DNA from: Arthrobacter sp. OVS8
Lineage (GTDB): Bacteria > Actinomycetota > Actinomycetes > Actinomycetales > Micrococcaceae
DNA: 64,000 nucleotides
Direction of reading: 5' to 3'
Assembly: GCA_028370155.1 (NCBI GenBank)
Contig: CP116670.1
Coordinates: 558,001-622,000 of the forward strand
Both the position numbers and the translations under genes were made by a program. Shown here one piece after another: positions 24,144 through 35,317 of this stretch; the first letter of the stretch is position 1, and each line of letters begins with the position of its first letter. The notes under the pieces are model-generated. The model did not search any database. It was not told where the DNA came from and was given only the letters and a program-made list of their open reading frames with translations.

Positions 24144-25140
24144 GTGCCCCACCGCGACCCCGCAGGGTGGCCGTGGCTGAAGGAGCGCCTCAGCGGGTTC
24201 CGCCAGGCCACACGGCCGACAGTGGTCCGCGGAGCCGCCCCTGAAGCGGCGCCCGCCGCCGTCGTGCGGACGGCTGTGGTCACGGACTCTGCCGCGGCGC
24301 TCCCGTCTGACTGGGTGCGGGCCCTGGCCGTCGACGGGCGCCTGACAGTTGTCCCGATGCCCGTCATGGTGGGAACTGACATCTACGGCGAGGGCGAGGA
24401 CGATATCGCCGACACCATCGCCGTGGCCCTGGCGAGCGGCAAACCCGTCAAAACGTCGCGTCCGTCACCCGGACAGTTCGAACAGGCCTACCGCGCGGCC
24501 CGGCGGCAGGGTTACGAGTCCGTCGTGTCGGTCCACATATCCGGGGAACTGTCCGGAACGTCGGATTCGGCCCGCCTCGCCGCGGCCCGCGTGGATTTCC
24601 CGGTGGAGGTCCTGGACTCGCGCACTGTCGGCATGGCCCAGGGGATGGGCGTGCAGGCCGCCGTGGCCGCCGCGGCGGACGGCAGGTCCGCGGCGGACGT
24701 GCGGGACCTCACTGAACAACTGCTGGCCCGCACGAAGGTCTACTTCTATGTGCCGAGCCTCGAGCAGCTGCGGCGGGGTGGAAGGATCGGCGCCGCGGCC
24801 TCGCTCTGGGGGACCATGCTCTCCATCAAACCCATCCTCGCGGTGGAAGACGGCAAAGTCGTTCCGCTCGAGAGGGTGCGGTCGGCGGCGAAGGCCATCG
24901 CGCGGCTCAAAGAGATCGTGGTGTCCGACGCCGCCGCCCGGCCCGAGGGCAGGCCCGGCTCGCCGTCCACCACTTCGGCAACCCGGCCGAGGCCGAACAG
25001 CTCGCGGCGCAGCTGGCCGACGCCGTCCCCGGCTGCGCTCCCGTGCAGATCAGCGCGCTTCCGGCCGTGCTGGCGGCCCACGCCGGCCTCGGTGTCCTGG
25101 CGGTCATCGTGGGGAGGACAGCGGACACAAATCCGCGTGA
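24144..25140 (+). CDS. DegV family fatty-acid-binding protein (2 frameshifts)
   Basis: DegV proteins bind a single fatty acid; in Firmicutes the FakB members present it to fatty acid kinase. The family start [12 protein letters not shown] and the ligand-loop motif [19 protein letters not shown] are clear. GTG 24144 follows AGGAGG by 6 nt. Breaks lie near 24955 (one G lost) and at 25111-25114 (GGGCGAGGAC read as GGGGAGGAC), after which the protein ends DSGHKSA. Expected length 332 aa. No FakA-like kinase is visible nearby. Confidence 0.88.
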
Positions 25141-25180
25141 CACGGGGAGGCCGCTCCTTTCCATCGCCGGCACCGCCCTG

Positions 25181-26354
25181 CTACCGCAACCGCCTGCCTG
25201 TTCCGGACCCGGCGCCGGGTTTGCCGGCCACGGCGGACATGACCAGGCGCGTCACACCCGGGAACTTCGTCAGGCGGATGACGTTCCGGCGGATGAAGGC
25301 GCCACGCCGCGTTGCCGGAACGAACCAGCGGGCCGCCGACTGCCCGGCCCGCTGGTGTTCTGCGACCAGCGGCCTGAGCCGTGTTTCGAAGGCGGAGAGG
25401 GCCGTGCTGATTCGCGGATGCTTGTCGAGTTCGTCCGCCAGGACAGCGGCGGCGGCCATGCCGAGGAGGCGCCCTGTCCGGCCAGCAACGACACCGCCGC
25501 GGCAGCGTCGCCGAGGAGGATCACCCGCCCTGTGTGCCAGCGGGGCATCCGGATCTGGGCGACCTGGTCGTAGTACAGGTCGTCGGGGCAATGCTGCAAG
25601 GCAGCGGGGCAGATCCAGCCGAGGTTTCGGTATCTGGACCGCAACAGGGCCTGCGGATCGGCCGGGATTTCGGGATTTTTGGTGCGGTGCACCGCCATGG
25701 CGGTGATCCTGCCGTCACGCAGCCGGTAGAAGAACATCGCCTCGTTGCGGGTATCGGTGACGGCGATTCTGTTTCCGACAAGGGCAGCGAGGCCGGCGTC
25801 CCGGAAGGAATATGCTCCCACGTGGAACCCCAGGTAGTGGAGGAAATCTTCCTCCGGGCCGAACGCCAGCGCGCGGATGGCCGAGTGGACCCCGTCCGCG
25901 CCGATCAGCAGGTCGGCCTCCAACACCTGGCCGTCGTCAAGGGTTACTGCCACCGAATCGAGGCTTTCCAACACGGTGGTCACGTAATGGCCGTAGCGAA
26001 TGTCCGTTCCGGGGGTAAAACATCACGGATGGCCAGTTCGAGGTCCGGCCGCAGGACGCTGATCAGCTGGCCGCCGGCAACCCGGGCGAACTTTGCCAAG
26101 GGCAGGCTGGCCCTGCTCACGCCGCGCCGGTCAACATATTCGACACTTTGAACTTCGTAGCCAAGTTCCCGGAGCCGGGGGATGATGCCCAGCCCGTCGG
26201 CTGCCCGCCAGCCCGGTCCGAAGAAATCGATCATGTAGCCTTGCGGCCTCGGGCCGGTCGACTGCTCCACCACCACGACCTGCCATCCGCGCCTGGTCAG
26301 AAACGCGGCTGCGGACAGCCCGCTGATCCCGGCCCCGCAAATAACCGCCTTCAT
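25181..26354 (-). CDS. FAD-dependent monooxygenase (2 frameshifts)
   Basis: PHBH-like flavoprotein monooxygenase, about 391 aa. It has the FAD dinucleotide motif KAVICGAGISGLSAAAF, the DG motif LIGADGVHSAIRAL and the GD motif RVILLGDAAAAVSLLAGQGAS. The substrate cannot be inferred. Breaks lie near 26016 (C6 read as C5 on the coding strand) and near 25473. It is convergent with degV and divergent from comEA, and it is the only gene between them that is not part of the usual housekeeping order, so it may be a local insertion. Confidence 0.85.
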
Positions 26355-26681
26355 CGGAAGGCCTGATATCCGGCCGGCCGGTGCGGCCGGCTTACGGGCG
26401 CTACGGGGAATCCGCCGACGTCCTTCCAAGCGTCCACACGACCCTCCTCACAACCTGGTGGCGGCCGCTGAGGCGCTGCACGAGGGCTAGTCCCGGCGGC
26501 TGTCCCTCGATTCTCTCTCCCGGACCCCGCCTGTTTGAAGCCCCGCCGCGTGCAGCAGGACGCTGAAAGGCCGATGCGGTGTGAATTCCGTCGACGCCAG
26601 CGGCCGCCGCCGCTTCCCGGAGTATCCACATAGGCCCAGGTATCCCTGATCTGTGCGCCCCATGCTTCGTACGATGGGCAC
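26355..26681. other. Monooxygenase-comEA intergenic region
   Basis: 327 bp with no supported gene. It contains a hairpin GCCGGCCG-GTG-CGGCCGGC at 26373-26391, close to the monooxygenase start. No clear promoter could be assigned to either divergent gene. Confidence 0.4.
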
Positions 26682-27574
26682 ATGCCGCGCCACCATCCGG
26701 GAGTTCCGCCCAGCATCGATCCGGGCAGCGCCGAGCGGGACCGTGCCGATCCGGGCCGCGCCGGCAGCAGGCTGTCTGCGGCAGTTGGCTCCGGGACCGG
26801 ACTGCTCGACGCGACACCGCTTGCTGCCCCCGACACGGGGCGTGTCGACCCCGGTCCGCAGGGTCCGCCGCCACCCGGGCGAATCAGGTGGCGCACCGGC
26901 CGGGGCGCCGCCGCATTGCTGTGCCTGTTGGCACTGGCGCTCCTGGGCTGGTTCTGGTGGCAGGCGGCCAACGGTGCAGCGGATGTCAGCCCGCTGAGCT
27001 CCATTAGCGCCGAAGCCGGCGACGTGCCGGCGCCGAAACCCGAAAACGAACCTGTCCCCGCCCCGGGCGAATCTGTCGGGCAAGACGAGGGGGAAACTCC
27101 CGGAAGCGTCATCGTGCACGTGGCGGCGCGGTCCGACGTGCCGGAATTGTGGAGTTGCCGCGGGGGAGCCGCCTGCACCAGGCCATCGAAGCGGCGGGCG
27201 GCAGTGCGCCGGACGCCGACTCCAACCAGCTCAATCTCGCGGCCGTCCTCGAAGACGGGCAGAAGGTCCTGGTGCCGCGGAAAGGTGAAACCCTTCCGTC
27301 TGGGGATGCTCCCGCGGGTGGCACGGGTGGCACGGGCGGCGGGGACGGTCAGGCGGGCGCCGACGGATCCTCTACCTCTGCCGGAAAGGTAAACCTCAAC
27401 ACTGCCGGCGTGGAGCAGCTGGCAACCCTGCCGCGCGTCGGTCCGGTGCTCGCGCAGCGGATTGTGGATTGGCGGGCTGAACATGGGAACTTCCGGCGGG
27501 TCGAGGAGCTGGACGCCGTGGACGGGGTCGGACCCAAGATGCTAGCGGCCCTGCTGCCACTGGTCCGGGTCTGA
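26682..27574 (+). CDS. comEA: ComEA-type DNA-binding competence protein (1 frameshift)
   Basis: About 297 aa. A proline/charge-rich N-terminal part is followed by one membrane helix (ALLCLLALALLGWFWW, about residues 77-92). After it come an SLBB domain (VHVAGAVRRAGIVELPRGSRL, after repair) and a C-terminal double helix-hairpin-helix, VNLNTAGVEQLATLPRVGPV ... DAVDGVGPKMLAAL. In competent bacteria ComEA binds incoming DNA outside the membrane. The break near 27123 is a lost G (GCGGGCGCGG). comEC follows, as in the classical late competence operon. Confidence 0.88.
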
Positions 27575-27794
27575 GGATAGGGACCGATGGAACAGCACAG
27601 CGGCTGGCAACGGTACATCGACTCCGCCGTTAGCCGGACTCCCGGCACCGTCGAAACACCGGGCGGCGGCACCCCGGCGGAGGCCTCGGCACGACGCCGG
27701 CCTGCAGGGCCGCGGGCTATGGCTTCGTCACCGTCTTGCGTCATTCGCACGTCTGCAGCGGGCCACGCCGGCCCGAGAGGAAAAGCTCCGCAGA

Positions 27795-29535
27795 ATGGAT
27801 GTTCGCTTGGTCCCCTCGGCATTGCTGGTGTGGGCTGCGGCCGCGGCGGGGCACTACCTGCATCCCGCGCCGCTGGCGGCGCTCTGCCTGGCCCTGGCGG
27901 CGGCCGCCGCGGGACTGTTGCTGCTCCGGGGTCCGCCCGGTGTCGAGCCCGGTGTCGAGCCCGGCGGCACAGCCCGCGGAGGGCAAGGCGGCAGGGGTGA
28001 CAGGGCTGGCGGAGGGCGGGGCGGCAGGGGTGGCGGTGCCGGAGGCGCGTCCAGGCGGTTCACGGGCCATGCCCGGCGCAACTTCCCGGCGACTCTGGCT
28101 GTGGCCCTCTTCCTCGGCGCGGCGGCGGGCGGCCACGCCGCGGTGGACACGTCCGGCCGGCACGACGGCGCCGTGGCCGGATACGTCGCTGCGCAGGCCG
28201 ACGTTGCCGCGGAAGTGGAGATAACAAGTGCGCCCCGGCGGCTCAGGACGGTGGGCGGTTCCGGGCTCGCGGACCGCTGGGCGGTGCCGGCGAACCTGAT
28301 CGAAATGCAGGTTGACGGGCACCGCGTCCGCGCGCAGGCCACCCTGCTCGTGATGGGCGGCGCCGGCTGGGACCATGCCGCCCCCGGACAGCGGCTCCGG
28401 ACCACCGGCAAGCTCGCGGCTCCCGAGCCGGGCCAGGCCGAAGCGGCTGTCCTGTCGGCAAGCTCCGCGCCGCTGATGCTCTCGGTGGCAGGGCCCTCGC
28501 AGGCGGGTCCGGCCGAGCTCCGCCAGCATTTCACGGCCGCCGCCGGGCGCTTCGACGGTGACGCCCGCGGACTTCTGCCGGGCATGGTCACCGGCGACAC
28601 CAGCTCCCTCGACGCCGAGTTGGAGGCCGCCATGAAGACGGTCGGAATGACCCACCTGACGGCCGTCAGCGGCGCCAACTGCAGCCTCATCCTGGGTGTC
28701 CTCCTTGTGGCCGCCCGCGGCTTGCGGTTCAGCCGGGCGTTTGCGGCGGTCATCTGCCTGGCGGGGCTGGGCCTGTTCGTTCTGATGGTCGGCCCCGATG
28801 CCAGCGTCCTCCGGGCCGCCGTGATGGGCGGGATCGGGCTCGTGGCTCTGGCCGGCGGCCGTCCCGGACGGGGTTTGAGCTTCCTGTGCCTGGCCGTGAT
28901 CGTGCTGGTGCTGGCACAGCCGGCGCTGGCCACCAGCTTCGGATTCCTGCTGTCCGTCCTCGCCACCCTCGGCATCGTGGTGACGGGCAGGCCGATCATG
29001 ACCTGGTTCCCGGCAGCCGTGCCGCGCTGGTTCGCCGCGGGGATAGCGGTGCCGCTGTCCGCACAGGCTTTCTGCGGGCCCGCGATTGTCCTGCTGCAGC
29101 CGCAGTTCTCCGCCTACGCGCTGCCAGCCAATATGGCCGCCGCCGTCCTCGTGGCCCCGGTCACCGTGCTGGGGACCGCCGTCGTGCCATTGGTGCCGCT
29201 GGTGCCGGCCCTCGCCGCCGCACCGCTGGGCATCGCGGCGGCCTTCGCCACCGGGGTGGGAGCAATCGCGCGGTTCTTCGCCGGACTGCCCGGCGCCGTC
29301 CTGCCGTGGCCGGAAGGCGCCTTCGGCGCGGCCACGATGGCTCTCTTCTCCGCCTGCACACTCGCCGCCTGGTGGCTGCTCTTCCACCCGGCCCGCACGG
29401 CCTCGCTGGCCTTGGCGGCGCATGGACGGACGGTGGTGTGGCTCAACGGCAGACTGCACCGCCGCGACGGCCCTCGGCGCCGCCGGCCGGGGCCGCGTCC
29501 GGCTTGGTGCACCGCCCGGGCCGTGGCAGGCTTAG
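27795..29535 (+). CDS. comEC: ComEC/Rec2 DNA-uptake channel without a metallo-beta-lactamase domain
   Basis: Polytopic protein with a DUF4131-like N-terminus and the competence domain; the hallmark HLTAVSGANCSLILGVLL lies near 28650. At least eight hydrophobic segments follow. No metallo-beta-lactamase motif (HxHxDH) is present, so it is the short form of about 580 aa. The frame as written runs on through holA without a stop. A small indel near 29460 would give the end ...LGAPPGPWQA with TAG 29533-29535, which I take as the true end. A start further upstream (ATG 27587) is possible if another indel exists. Confidence 0.75.
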
Positions 29536-29568
29536 AGTCTGCAAACAATCTTCCGGGAGGAAACCTCA

Positions 29569-30581
29569 GTGGCTGCTGCCCAGACCCCACGCGCCCGGTC
29601 CGCCGCGTCGAACACCGCCACCTGGCGCGACGTGACCCCGGCCGCCGTTGTGCTGGTCGGCGGACCGGAAGACTACCTGGGTTCCCGGGCCATGGACCGC
29701 GTCCGTTCGCAGGTCCGCGCCGCAGCTCCAGACGTCGAAGTCACGCGGCTCAATGCCGGCAACTACGAGCCCGGCTCCCTGGCCATGAACGTCAGCCCTT
29801 CTCTCTTCGGCGAACAGAAGCTGATCGAGGTCGAAGGCCTGGAGGGCATGAACGACGCGTTCCTTGCCGACGGGCTCAAGTACCTCAAGCAACCCGAACC
29901 CGACGCCGTGCTGGTCCTCCGCCACAGCGGCGGCGTGCGCGGCAAAAGCTACTCGACGCCGTCAAGGCCGGCGGCTGGCCGGTGGTGGACTGCCAGCCCC
30001 TGAAGAAGGACGCGGACAAGATCTCCTTCGTGATGGCCGAGTTCAAGGCCGCGTCCCGGCGTATCGAACCTGACGCCGTGCACGCCCTGGTCAACGCCGT
30101 CGGCGCCCACCTGGCCGAGCTGGCCGCCGCCTGCAGCCAGCTGATCGCCGACGCCTCCACCGGGGTGGATTCCGCCATGGTGGACAGGTACTACGGAGGC
30201 CGGGTGGAAGCCACCGCCTTCAAGGTCGCCGATGCCGCGATGGCCGGCAACGCCCCGCTGGCGCTCTCCACCCTCCGCCACGCCCTCGATACCGGGGCTG
30301 ACCCTGTGCCGCTGGTGGCCGCCCTGGCCTCGAAGCTGCGCACCCTCGCCAAAGTCGCCGGTGCCCAGGGTTCCTCGGGCCAGATTGCCAAGCAGCTGGG
30401 CATGCAGCCCTGGCTTGTGGAGCAGGCGCAGCGTGAAGTGCGGCGCTGGACCCCGGAAGGCCTGGTCCGCTCCATCCAGGTCACGGCCGAGGCTGATGCC
30501 CAGGTCAAGGGCCTGTCACGGGACCCGGTCTACGCCGTCGAACACGCCGTGACGGTAATAGCGACCTCCGTGCGCCGCTGA
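29569..30581 (+). CDS. holA: DNA polymerase III delta subunit (1 frameshift)
   Basis: Clamp-loader delta subunit; it opens the sliding clamp. About 337 aa. The N-terminal AAA+-like domain starts at VVLVGGPEDYLGSRAMDRV, and the C-terminal collar domain includes PLVAALASKLRTLAKVAGAQG. The GTG start at 29569 follows GGGAGG (29555-29560). The frame breaks near 29943, where GGCAAAAAGCTA appears with one A fewer. The position directly after comEC is the usual bacterial arrangement. Confidence 0.92.
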
Positions 30582-30593
30582 CGCCGCCTGGTT

Positions 30594-30672
30594 GACGCGT
30601 TCCTAGATTTGGAGCGTGGACGCGTTCCGCGATGGGGACGGGTTCCGCATGTGGCATCTGCGAGCGTTCCGC
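30594..30672. repeat. Four degenerate GACGCGTTCCGC repeats
   Basis: Copies at 30594 (GACGCGTTCC), 30619 (GACGCGTTCCGC), 30638 (GACGGGTTCCGC) and 30662 (GAGCGTTCCGC), starting 25, 19 and 24 nt apart, fill the gap between the convergent holA and rpsT genes. No function is apparent. Confidence 0.5.
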
Positions 30673-30713
30673 GCGTGGTGGGCCGCGCCAAAAAGCTTGC
30701 GCGTTAACTGGAA

Positions 30714-30739
30714 GTGGCGGCACCCTGGGGTGCCGCCAC
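30714..30739 (-). terminator. Terminator of rpsT
   Basis: Strong stem GTGGCGGCACCC / GGGTGCCGCCAC with a minimal loop, 29 nt past the rpsT stop on the minus strand. The following T-run is weak, which is common in this window. Confidence 0.7.
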
Positions 30740-30767
30740 AATCATCAGTTCGAGTGAACTGGAAACC

Positions 30768-31028
30768 TTAGAGCGCGTTGACCTTCTTGGAGATGGCCGA
30801 CTTGCGGTTTGCAGCGTTGTTCTTGTGGAGAACGCCCTTGCTGACAGCCTTGTCCAGCTTGCGGCTGGCGGAAAGCAGTGCGGCAGCCGCAGCATCCTTG
30901 TCGGTGGACTCAACGGCGGTGTTGACGGCGCGGATGGCCGTCTTCAGCTCGGACTTGACTGCGTTGTTGCGCAGGCGTGCCTTCTCGTTGGTGAGGATGC
31001 GCTTCTTCTGGGACTTGATATTAGCCAC
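30768..31028 (-). CDS. rpsT: 30S ribosomal protein S20
   Basis: 86 aa, intact. The basic N-terminus [32 protein letters not shown] and the C-terminal [18 protein letters not shown] are the S20 signature. It binds 16S rRNA early in small-subunit assembly. The start is GTG 31028. It is a monocistronic minus-strand gene opposite holA. Confidence 0.96.
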   Translation of the reverse strand: MANIKSQKKRILTNEKARLRNNAVKSELKTAIRAVNTAVESTDKDAAAAALLSASRKLDKAVSKGVLHKNNAANRKSAISKKVNAL

Positions 31029-31215
31029 GTGTGAACTCTCTTTTTCAATGCGGAAAATGGTCTAGAGGGCTTTCAGATTGGCCATTGACTGAGCGGCGTG
31101 GGGATACCTATGGCGACCAACCATCTGTGGCCGTCGACCTGCACGGACACACAGCTGTCAATAGTAGCAGAAACGACGCCGCAGGTACGAACAGCGTGAC
31201 GATTGTTCGGCCCGG

Positions 31216-31800
31216 TCAGCGCCAGCCGTGGCGGGACTTCAGGACGGCGGCGATGGCGCTGAAGCGGCCGGCGTCGAGGATGGCGCCCTCGCGCCGGACG
31301 TCCCGCGGGTCGATCTGCAGGACGCGGTCCAGTTTCGCTTCGCTGGGGCGCCATTGCCGGTCCCAGGGGCCGGTCCCGATGTCCACGTAGTCGTCCGCCC
31401 GGCGCGCGTCGCCGTTATGGTCCTTGCTGGTGAGCATCAGGCCGAGCAGGTAGCGGCCGCTGGTGCCCACCAGCAGCACCGGACGGTCCTTGCCCTGCGT
31501 GTGGTCCTCCTCATACGGGACCCAGGTCCAGACGACCTCGCCCGGTTCGGGGCGGCCGTTGGGGAGGGGCGTAGGTGATCTTCGCCGTGCCGCGGAAGTC
31601 GCCGGGGTACGTGCCGGTCAAGCCGACGACGGCGCCGCGCCCGGTTCCGGGGCGTCCGCCGGTTTTGCTGCCCGACCGTCCAGGCCGGGCTTTCGTGCGG
31701 GACAGTCCAGCCGAGCCGCCGGGGTGGAGCCGCTGCGCCCTTCCAGGAAGCGCAAGGTGCTGCGGACTGCATTGCCGATCGAGCGTAAGTTCCATGCCAT
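31216..31800 (-). CDS. Solitary PemK/MazF-like protein (2 frameshifts)
   Basis: About 195 aa. The C-terminal two thirds match the PemK/MazF fold: GEVVWTWVPYEEDHTQGKDRPVLLVG, then a strand with LLGLMLTSKDH and KLDRVLQIDPRDVRREGAIL. The N-terminus MAWNLRSIGNAVRSTLRFLEGR is a basic extension absent from true toxins. Breaks lie near 31640 and near 31570. No antitoxin gene adjoins it. RNase activity is possible but unproven; in Micrococcaceae this gene sits alone next to lepA. Confidence 0.78.
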
Positions 31801-32054
31801 GGGGAAAACCCTACCGCCAGCTGTCGGCCGGCAGCTGGCGGTGAGGCCAGCGGCAGGGCCCGAACACAGGGCACGAACACAGGGCAGGAGCCCGGCGCGC
31901 CATGAGGGTGCGCAACGGAATCGGGGGATGCACTCCCTCGGGTCCGGACGTGGGAGACTATAGGAACGATAATTGCGGCACGTCGCAGGATGGGAAAGCA
32001 GCATCCCCGCGATCCGTGCAACGCCACCAGTAATGCCAACAGTAAGGACCCTGC
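31801..32054 (+). promoter_or_regulatory. Divergent PemK-like/lepA promoter region
   Basis: 254 bp. An AT-richer block at about 31952-31972 contains TATAGG and GATAAT on the plus strand, plausible -10 elements for lepA; its complement offers TATAGT for the minus-strand gene. No -35 is clear. The lepA ribosome binding site is AGTAAGGA at 32041-32048. Confidence 0.35.
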
Positions 32055-33907
32055 GTGTCTCCCATGGCCCGCACCGCCCCGGTGCCCGCCGCAACAGATC
32101 CGGCCATCATCCGGAACTTCTGCATCATTGCGCACATTGACCACGGCAAATCCACACTGGCCGACCGGATGCTCCAGTACACCGGCGTCGTCCAGTCCCG
32201 TGACATGAAGGCCCAGTACCTGGACCGCATGGACATTGAGCGCGAACGCGGCATCACCATTAAGTCCCAGGCAGTCCGTATGCCCTGGGAGCTCGACGGC
32301 ACCAGCTACGCGCTGAACATGATCGACACTCCCGGCCACGTTGACTTCACGTACGAGGTCTCCCGCTCGCTCGCGGCCTGCGAAGGCGCGGTGCTGCTGG
32401 TGGACGCGGCCCAGGGCATCGAGGCCCAGACCCTCGCCAACCTCTACCTGGCGATGGAAAACAACCTCACGATCATCCCGGTCCTGAACAAAATCGACCT
32501 CCCGGCAGCCCAGCCCGAGAAGTATGCGGCGGAACTCGCCAGTCTCATCGGCGGTGACCCCGAGGACGTGCTCCGCGTCTCCGGCAAGACCGGCATGGGC
32601 GTCGAGGCCCTGCTGGACAAAATCGTCCGCGACCTGCCGCCCCCGTGGGCGACCCGAACGCGCCCGCCCGCGCCATGATCTTCGACTCCGTGTATGACAC
32701 GTACCGCGGCGTGGTCACCTACGTCCGCGTGGTGGACGGCATGCTGCACCCCCGCGAACGCATCCAGATGATGTCCACCCGGGCCACGCACGAACTCCTC
32801 GAGATCGGTGTCAGCTCCCCGGAGCCCACTCCGTCCAAGGGCCTCGGCGTCGGCGAAGTGGGCTACCTCATCACCGGGGTGAAGGACGTCCGGCTCTCCA
32901 AGGTGGGCGACACCGTCACCAACCTGGCCAAGCCGGCCACCGCGTCCCTTCCCGGCTACGCCGATGCCAAGCCGATGGTCTTCTCCGGCCTGTATCCGCT
33001 GGACGGCACGGACTATCCCGTGCTCCGCGACGCGTTGGAGAAGCTGATGCTCAACGACGCCGCGCTTGTCTACGAGCCTGAGACGTCCGCCGCGCTGGGC
33101 TTCGGCTTCCGCGTGGGTTTCCTGGGCCTGCTGCACCTGGAAATCACCCGTGAGCGGCTTGAACGCGAATACAAGCTGGACCTGATCTCCACCGCCCCCA
33201 ACGTGGAATACGAGGTGACGCTGGAGGACAAAAAGGTTGTCCACGTCACGAACCCCAGCGAGTACCCCACCGGCAAGATCGCCGAAGTCCGCGAGCCGAT
33301 GGTCTCCGCGACGATCCTGGCGCCGAACGAGTTTGTCGGCGCCATCATGGAACTGTGCCAGAGCCGGCGCGGCGTCATGGGCGGCATGGACTACCTCTCC
33401 GAGGACCGGGTGGAAATCCGTTACCGCCTCCCGCTGGCCGAAATCGTCTTCGACTTCTTCGACATCCTCAAGTCCAAGACCCGCGGCTACGGCTCGCTGG
33501 ACTGGAAGGCCGACGGCGAGCAGGTCGCCGACCTGGTCAAGGTGGACATCATGCTCCAGGGCGAGCAGGTGGATGCCTTCTCCGCCATCACGCACCGCGA
33601 CAAGGCGTACGCGTACGGCGTGATGATGACGGGCAAGCTCCGCGAGCTCATCCCGCGGCAGCAGTTCGAGGTCCCCATCCAGGCCGCCATCGGCTCGAGG
33701 ATCATCGCCCGAGAAAGCATCCGCGCCATCCGCAAGGACGTCCTCGCCAAGTGCTACGGCGGTGACATCACCCGAAAGCGCAAACTGCTGGAAAAGCAGA
33801 AGGAAGGCAAGAAGCGCATGAAGATGGTGGGCCGCGTCGAGGTTCCGCAGGAAGCCTTCATCGCAGCCCTCACCACGGACGAGTCCAAGGACAAGGCCAA
33901 GAAGTAG
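32055..33907 (+). CDS. lepA: Elongation factor 4 (1 frameshift)
   Basis: Ribosome back-translocating GTPase, about 617 aa. The G1-type motif is [15 protein letters not shown]2 is [13 protein letters not shown]3 is DTPGHVDF and G4 is LNKIDLP. The C-terminal domain unique to LepA ends with [29 protein letters not shown]. The frame breaks near 32640 (C6 read as C5 in CTGCCGCCCCCC). The start is GTG 32055 or ATG 32064. Confidence 0.95.
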
Positions 33908-33949
33908 CGGTGCTCGTGATGACTGTCCCCACCCAGACGGGACCGGACC

Positions 33950-35186
33950 GTGCCTAGCGCCCTTCCGCTGGGCGACCCGGCGCCGTCGGACGGGCTGCTG
34001 CCCGGGCAGGCGCTGGAAGGCGCCAATGCCCGGGCCTTCGGGCTGTACGTGCACATCCCCTTCTGCGCCGTGCGGTGCGGCTACTGCGACTTCAACACCT
34101 ACACCGCCACGGAGCTCGGCGGCGGGGCGTCCCAGGACGCCTACGCCGGCACCGCCGTCGCGGAGGTCGACTTCGCGGCAGCTGTCCTGAAAAACAGCGG
34201 CCTGCCGGCCCGCCCGCTCAGCACCGTCTTCTTCGGCGGCGGCACCCCCACACTGCTCCCGGCCGGGGACCTGGCCCGCATCCTCACCGCGGCCATCGGG
34301 GCCTGGGGCCTCGCCCCCGGCGCCGAGGTCACCACGGAAGCGAACCCTGACTCGGTCACACCCGAATCCCTGCAGCTGCTGGCCGACGCCGGCTTCACCC
34401 GCGTGTCCTTTGGCATGCAGTCCGCAGTGCCGCACGTCCTGAAGGTCCTCGACCGCACCCACACCCCAGCCGGGTGCCCCAGGCGGTCCGGTGGGCCCGG
34501 GAGGCCGGCCTCGCCGTCAGCCTGGACCTCATCTACGGCACGCCGGGGAGTCGCTGGCCGACTGGCGCTACTCCCTGGAGACGGCACTGTCCTACGCCCC
34601 CGACCACATCAGCGCCTACGCGCTGATCGTCGAGGACGGCACCAAACTGGCCGCGCAGATCCGCCGCGGCGAAGTCCCGGAAATCGACGACGACGACCAT
34701 GCGGCCAAATATGAGCTGGCCGACGAGCTCATCTCGGCCGCCGGACTGTCCTGGTACGAGGTCAGCAACTGGTCCCGCACCCCGGAGCAGGCCTGCCGGC
34801 ACAATCTCGCGTACTGGCGCGGCGACGACTGGTGGGGGATCGGCCCCGGAGCCCACTCCCACGTGGGCGGCGTGCGCTGGTGGAACGTCAAGCACCCCAC
34901 CGCCTATGCCAACCGCCTGGGATCCGGGCTCTCGCCGGCCGCCGGCCGGGAGACCCTCGATTCACAGACCCGCAACGTGGAGCGGGTCATGCTGGAGGCC
35001 CGCCTGAACTCCGGACTCGACATCACCAGCCTGGGCGGACTGGGTGACACCGGGCGGCACGCCGTGGCCGGACTCATCGCCGACGGCCTGATCGACCCCG
35101 CTTCGGCGTTCCACGGCAGCCTCGTGCTGACGCTCAAGGGCCGCCTGCTCGCTGACGCCGTGGTCCGCAGGATCCTGCCTGATTAA
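33950..35186 (+). CDS. hemW: Radical SAM protein HemW (2 frameshifts)
   Basis: About 412 aa. The iron-sulfur motif is CAVRCGYCDF in HIPFCAVRCGYCDFNTY, and the HemW-type C-terminal region has NLAYWRGDDWWGIGPGAHSH. HemW proteins are heme-binding radical SAM proteins often misnamed coproporphyrinogen oxidase (HemN). Breaks lie near 34470 (GGCCGG read as GCCGG) and at 34545-34548 (GGGCGAG read as GGGGAG). The GTG 33950 has a weak ribosome binding site. Confidence 0.88.
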
Positions 35187-35205
35187 GGCTCCGCAGGATC
35201 CTGCC
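35165..35205. repeat. Duplicated 15-nt element at the 3' end of hemW
   Basis: CCGCAGGATCCTGCC occurs at 35165-35179 (last hemW codons) and again at 35191-35205, just past the stop. Each copy contains the perfect palindrome GCAGGATCCTGC. It looks like a short local duplication. Confidence 0.8.
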
Positions 35206-35214
35206 AATGAAACC

Positions 35215-35249
35215 AGCCGGCCGCTGCCCTGAGGGGACAGCGGCCGGCT
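35215..35249. terminator. Bidirectional terminator between hemW and the DUF4870 gene
   Basis: AGCCGGCCGCTG (35215-35226) pairs perfectly with CAGCGGCCGGCT (35238-35249), and the inner CCC/GGG can extend the stem. TTT follows on the plus strand. It lies between convergent genes. Confidence 0.75.
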
Positions 35250-35317
35250 TTGTGGGTTTCGGACCGGGTGCCCGGGTCCGCGTGCGCGGGACCTCGTAGG
35301 TGCGGAGGTGCAGTCCG

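Noticed and set aside
27795..30581. 928-codon ComEC-HolA fusion
   Set aside because: The frame crosses the holA start only because both genes carry indels; HolA has its own GTG and ribosome binding site.
31216..31800. Type II toxin-antitoxin pair
   Set aside because: No partner antitoxin frame exists on either side.
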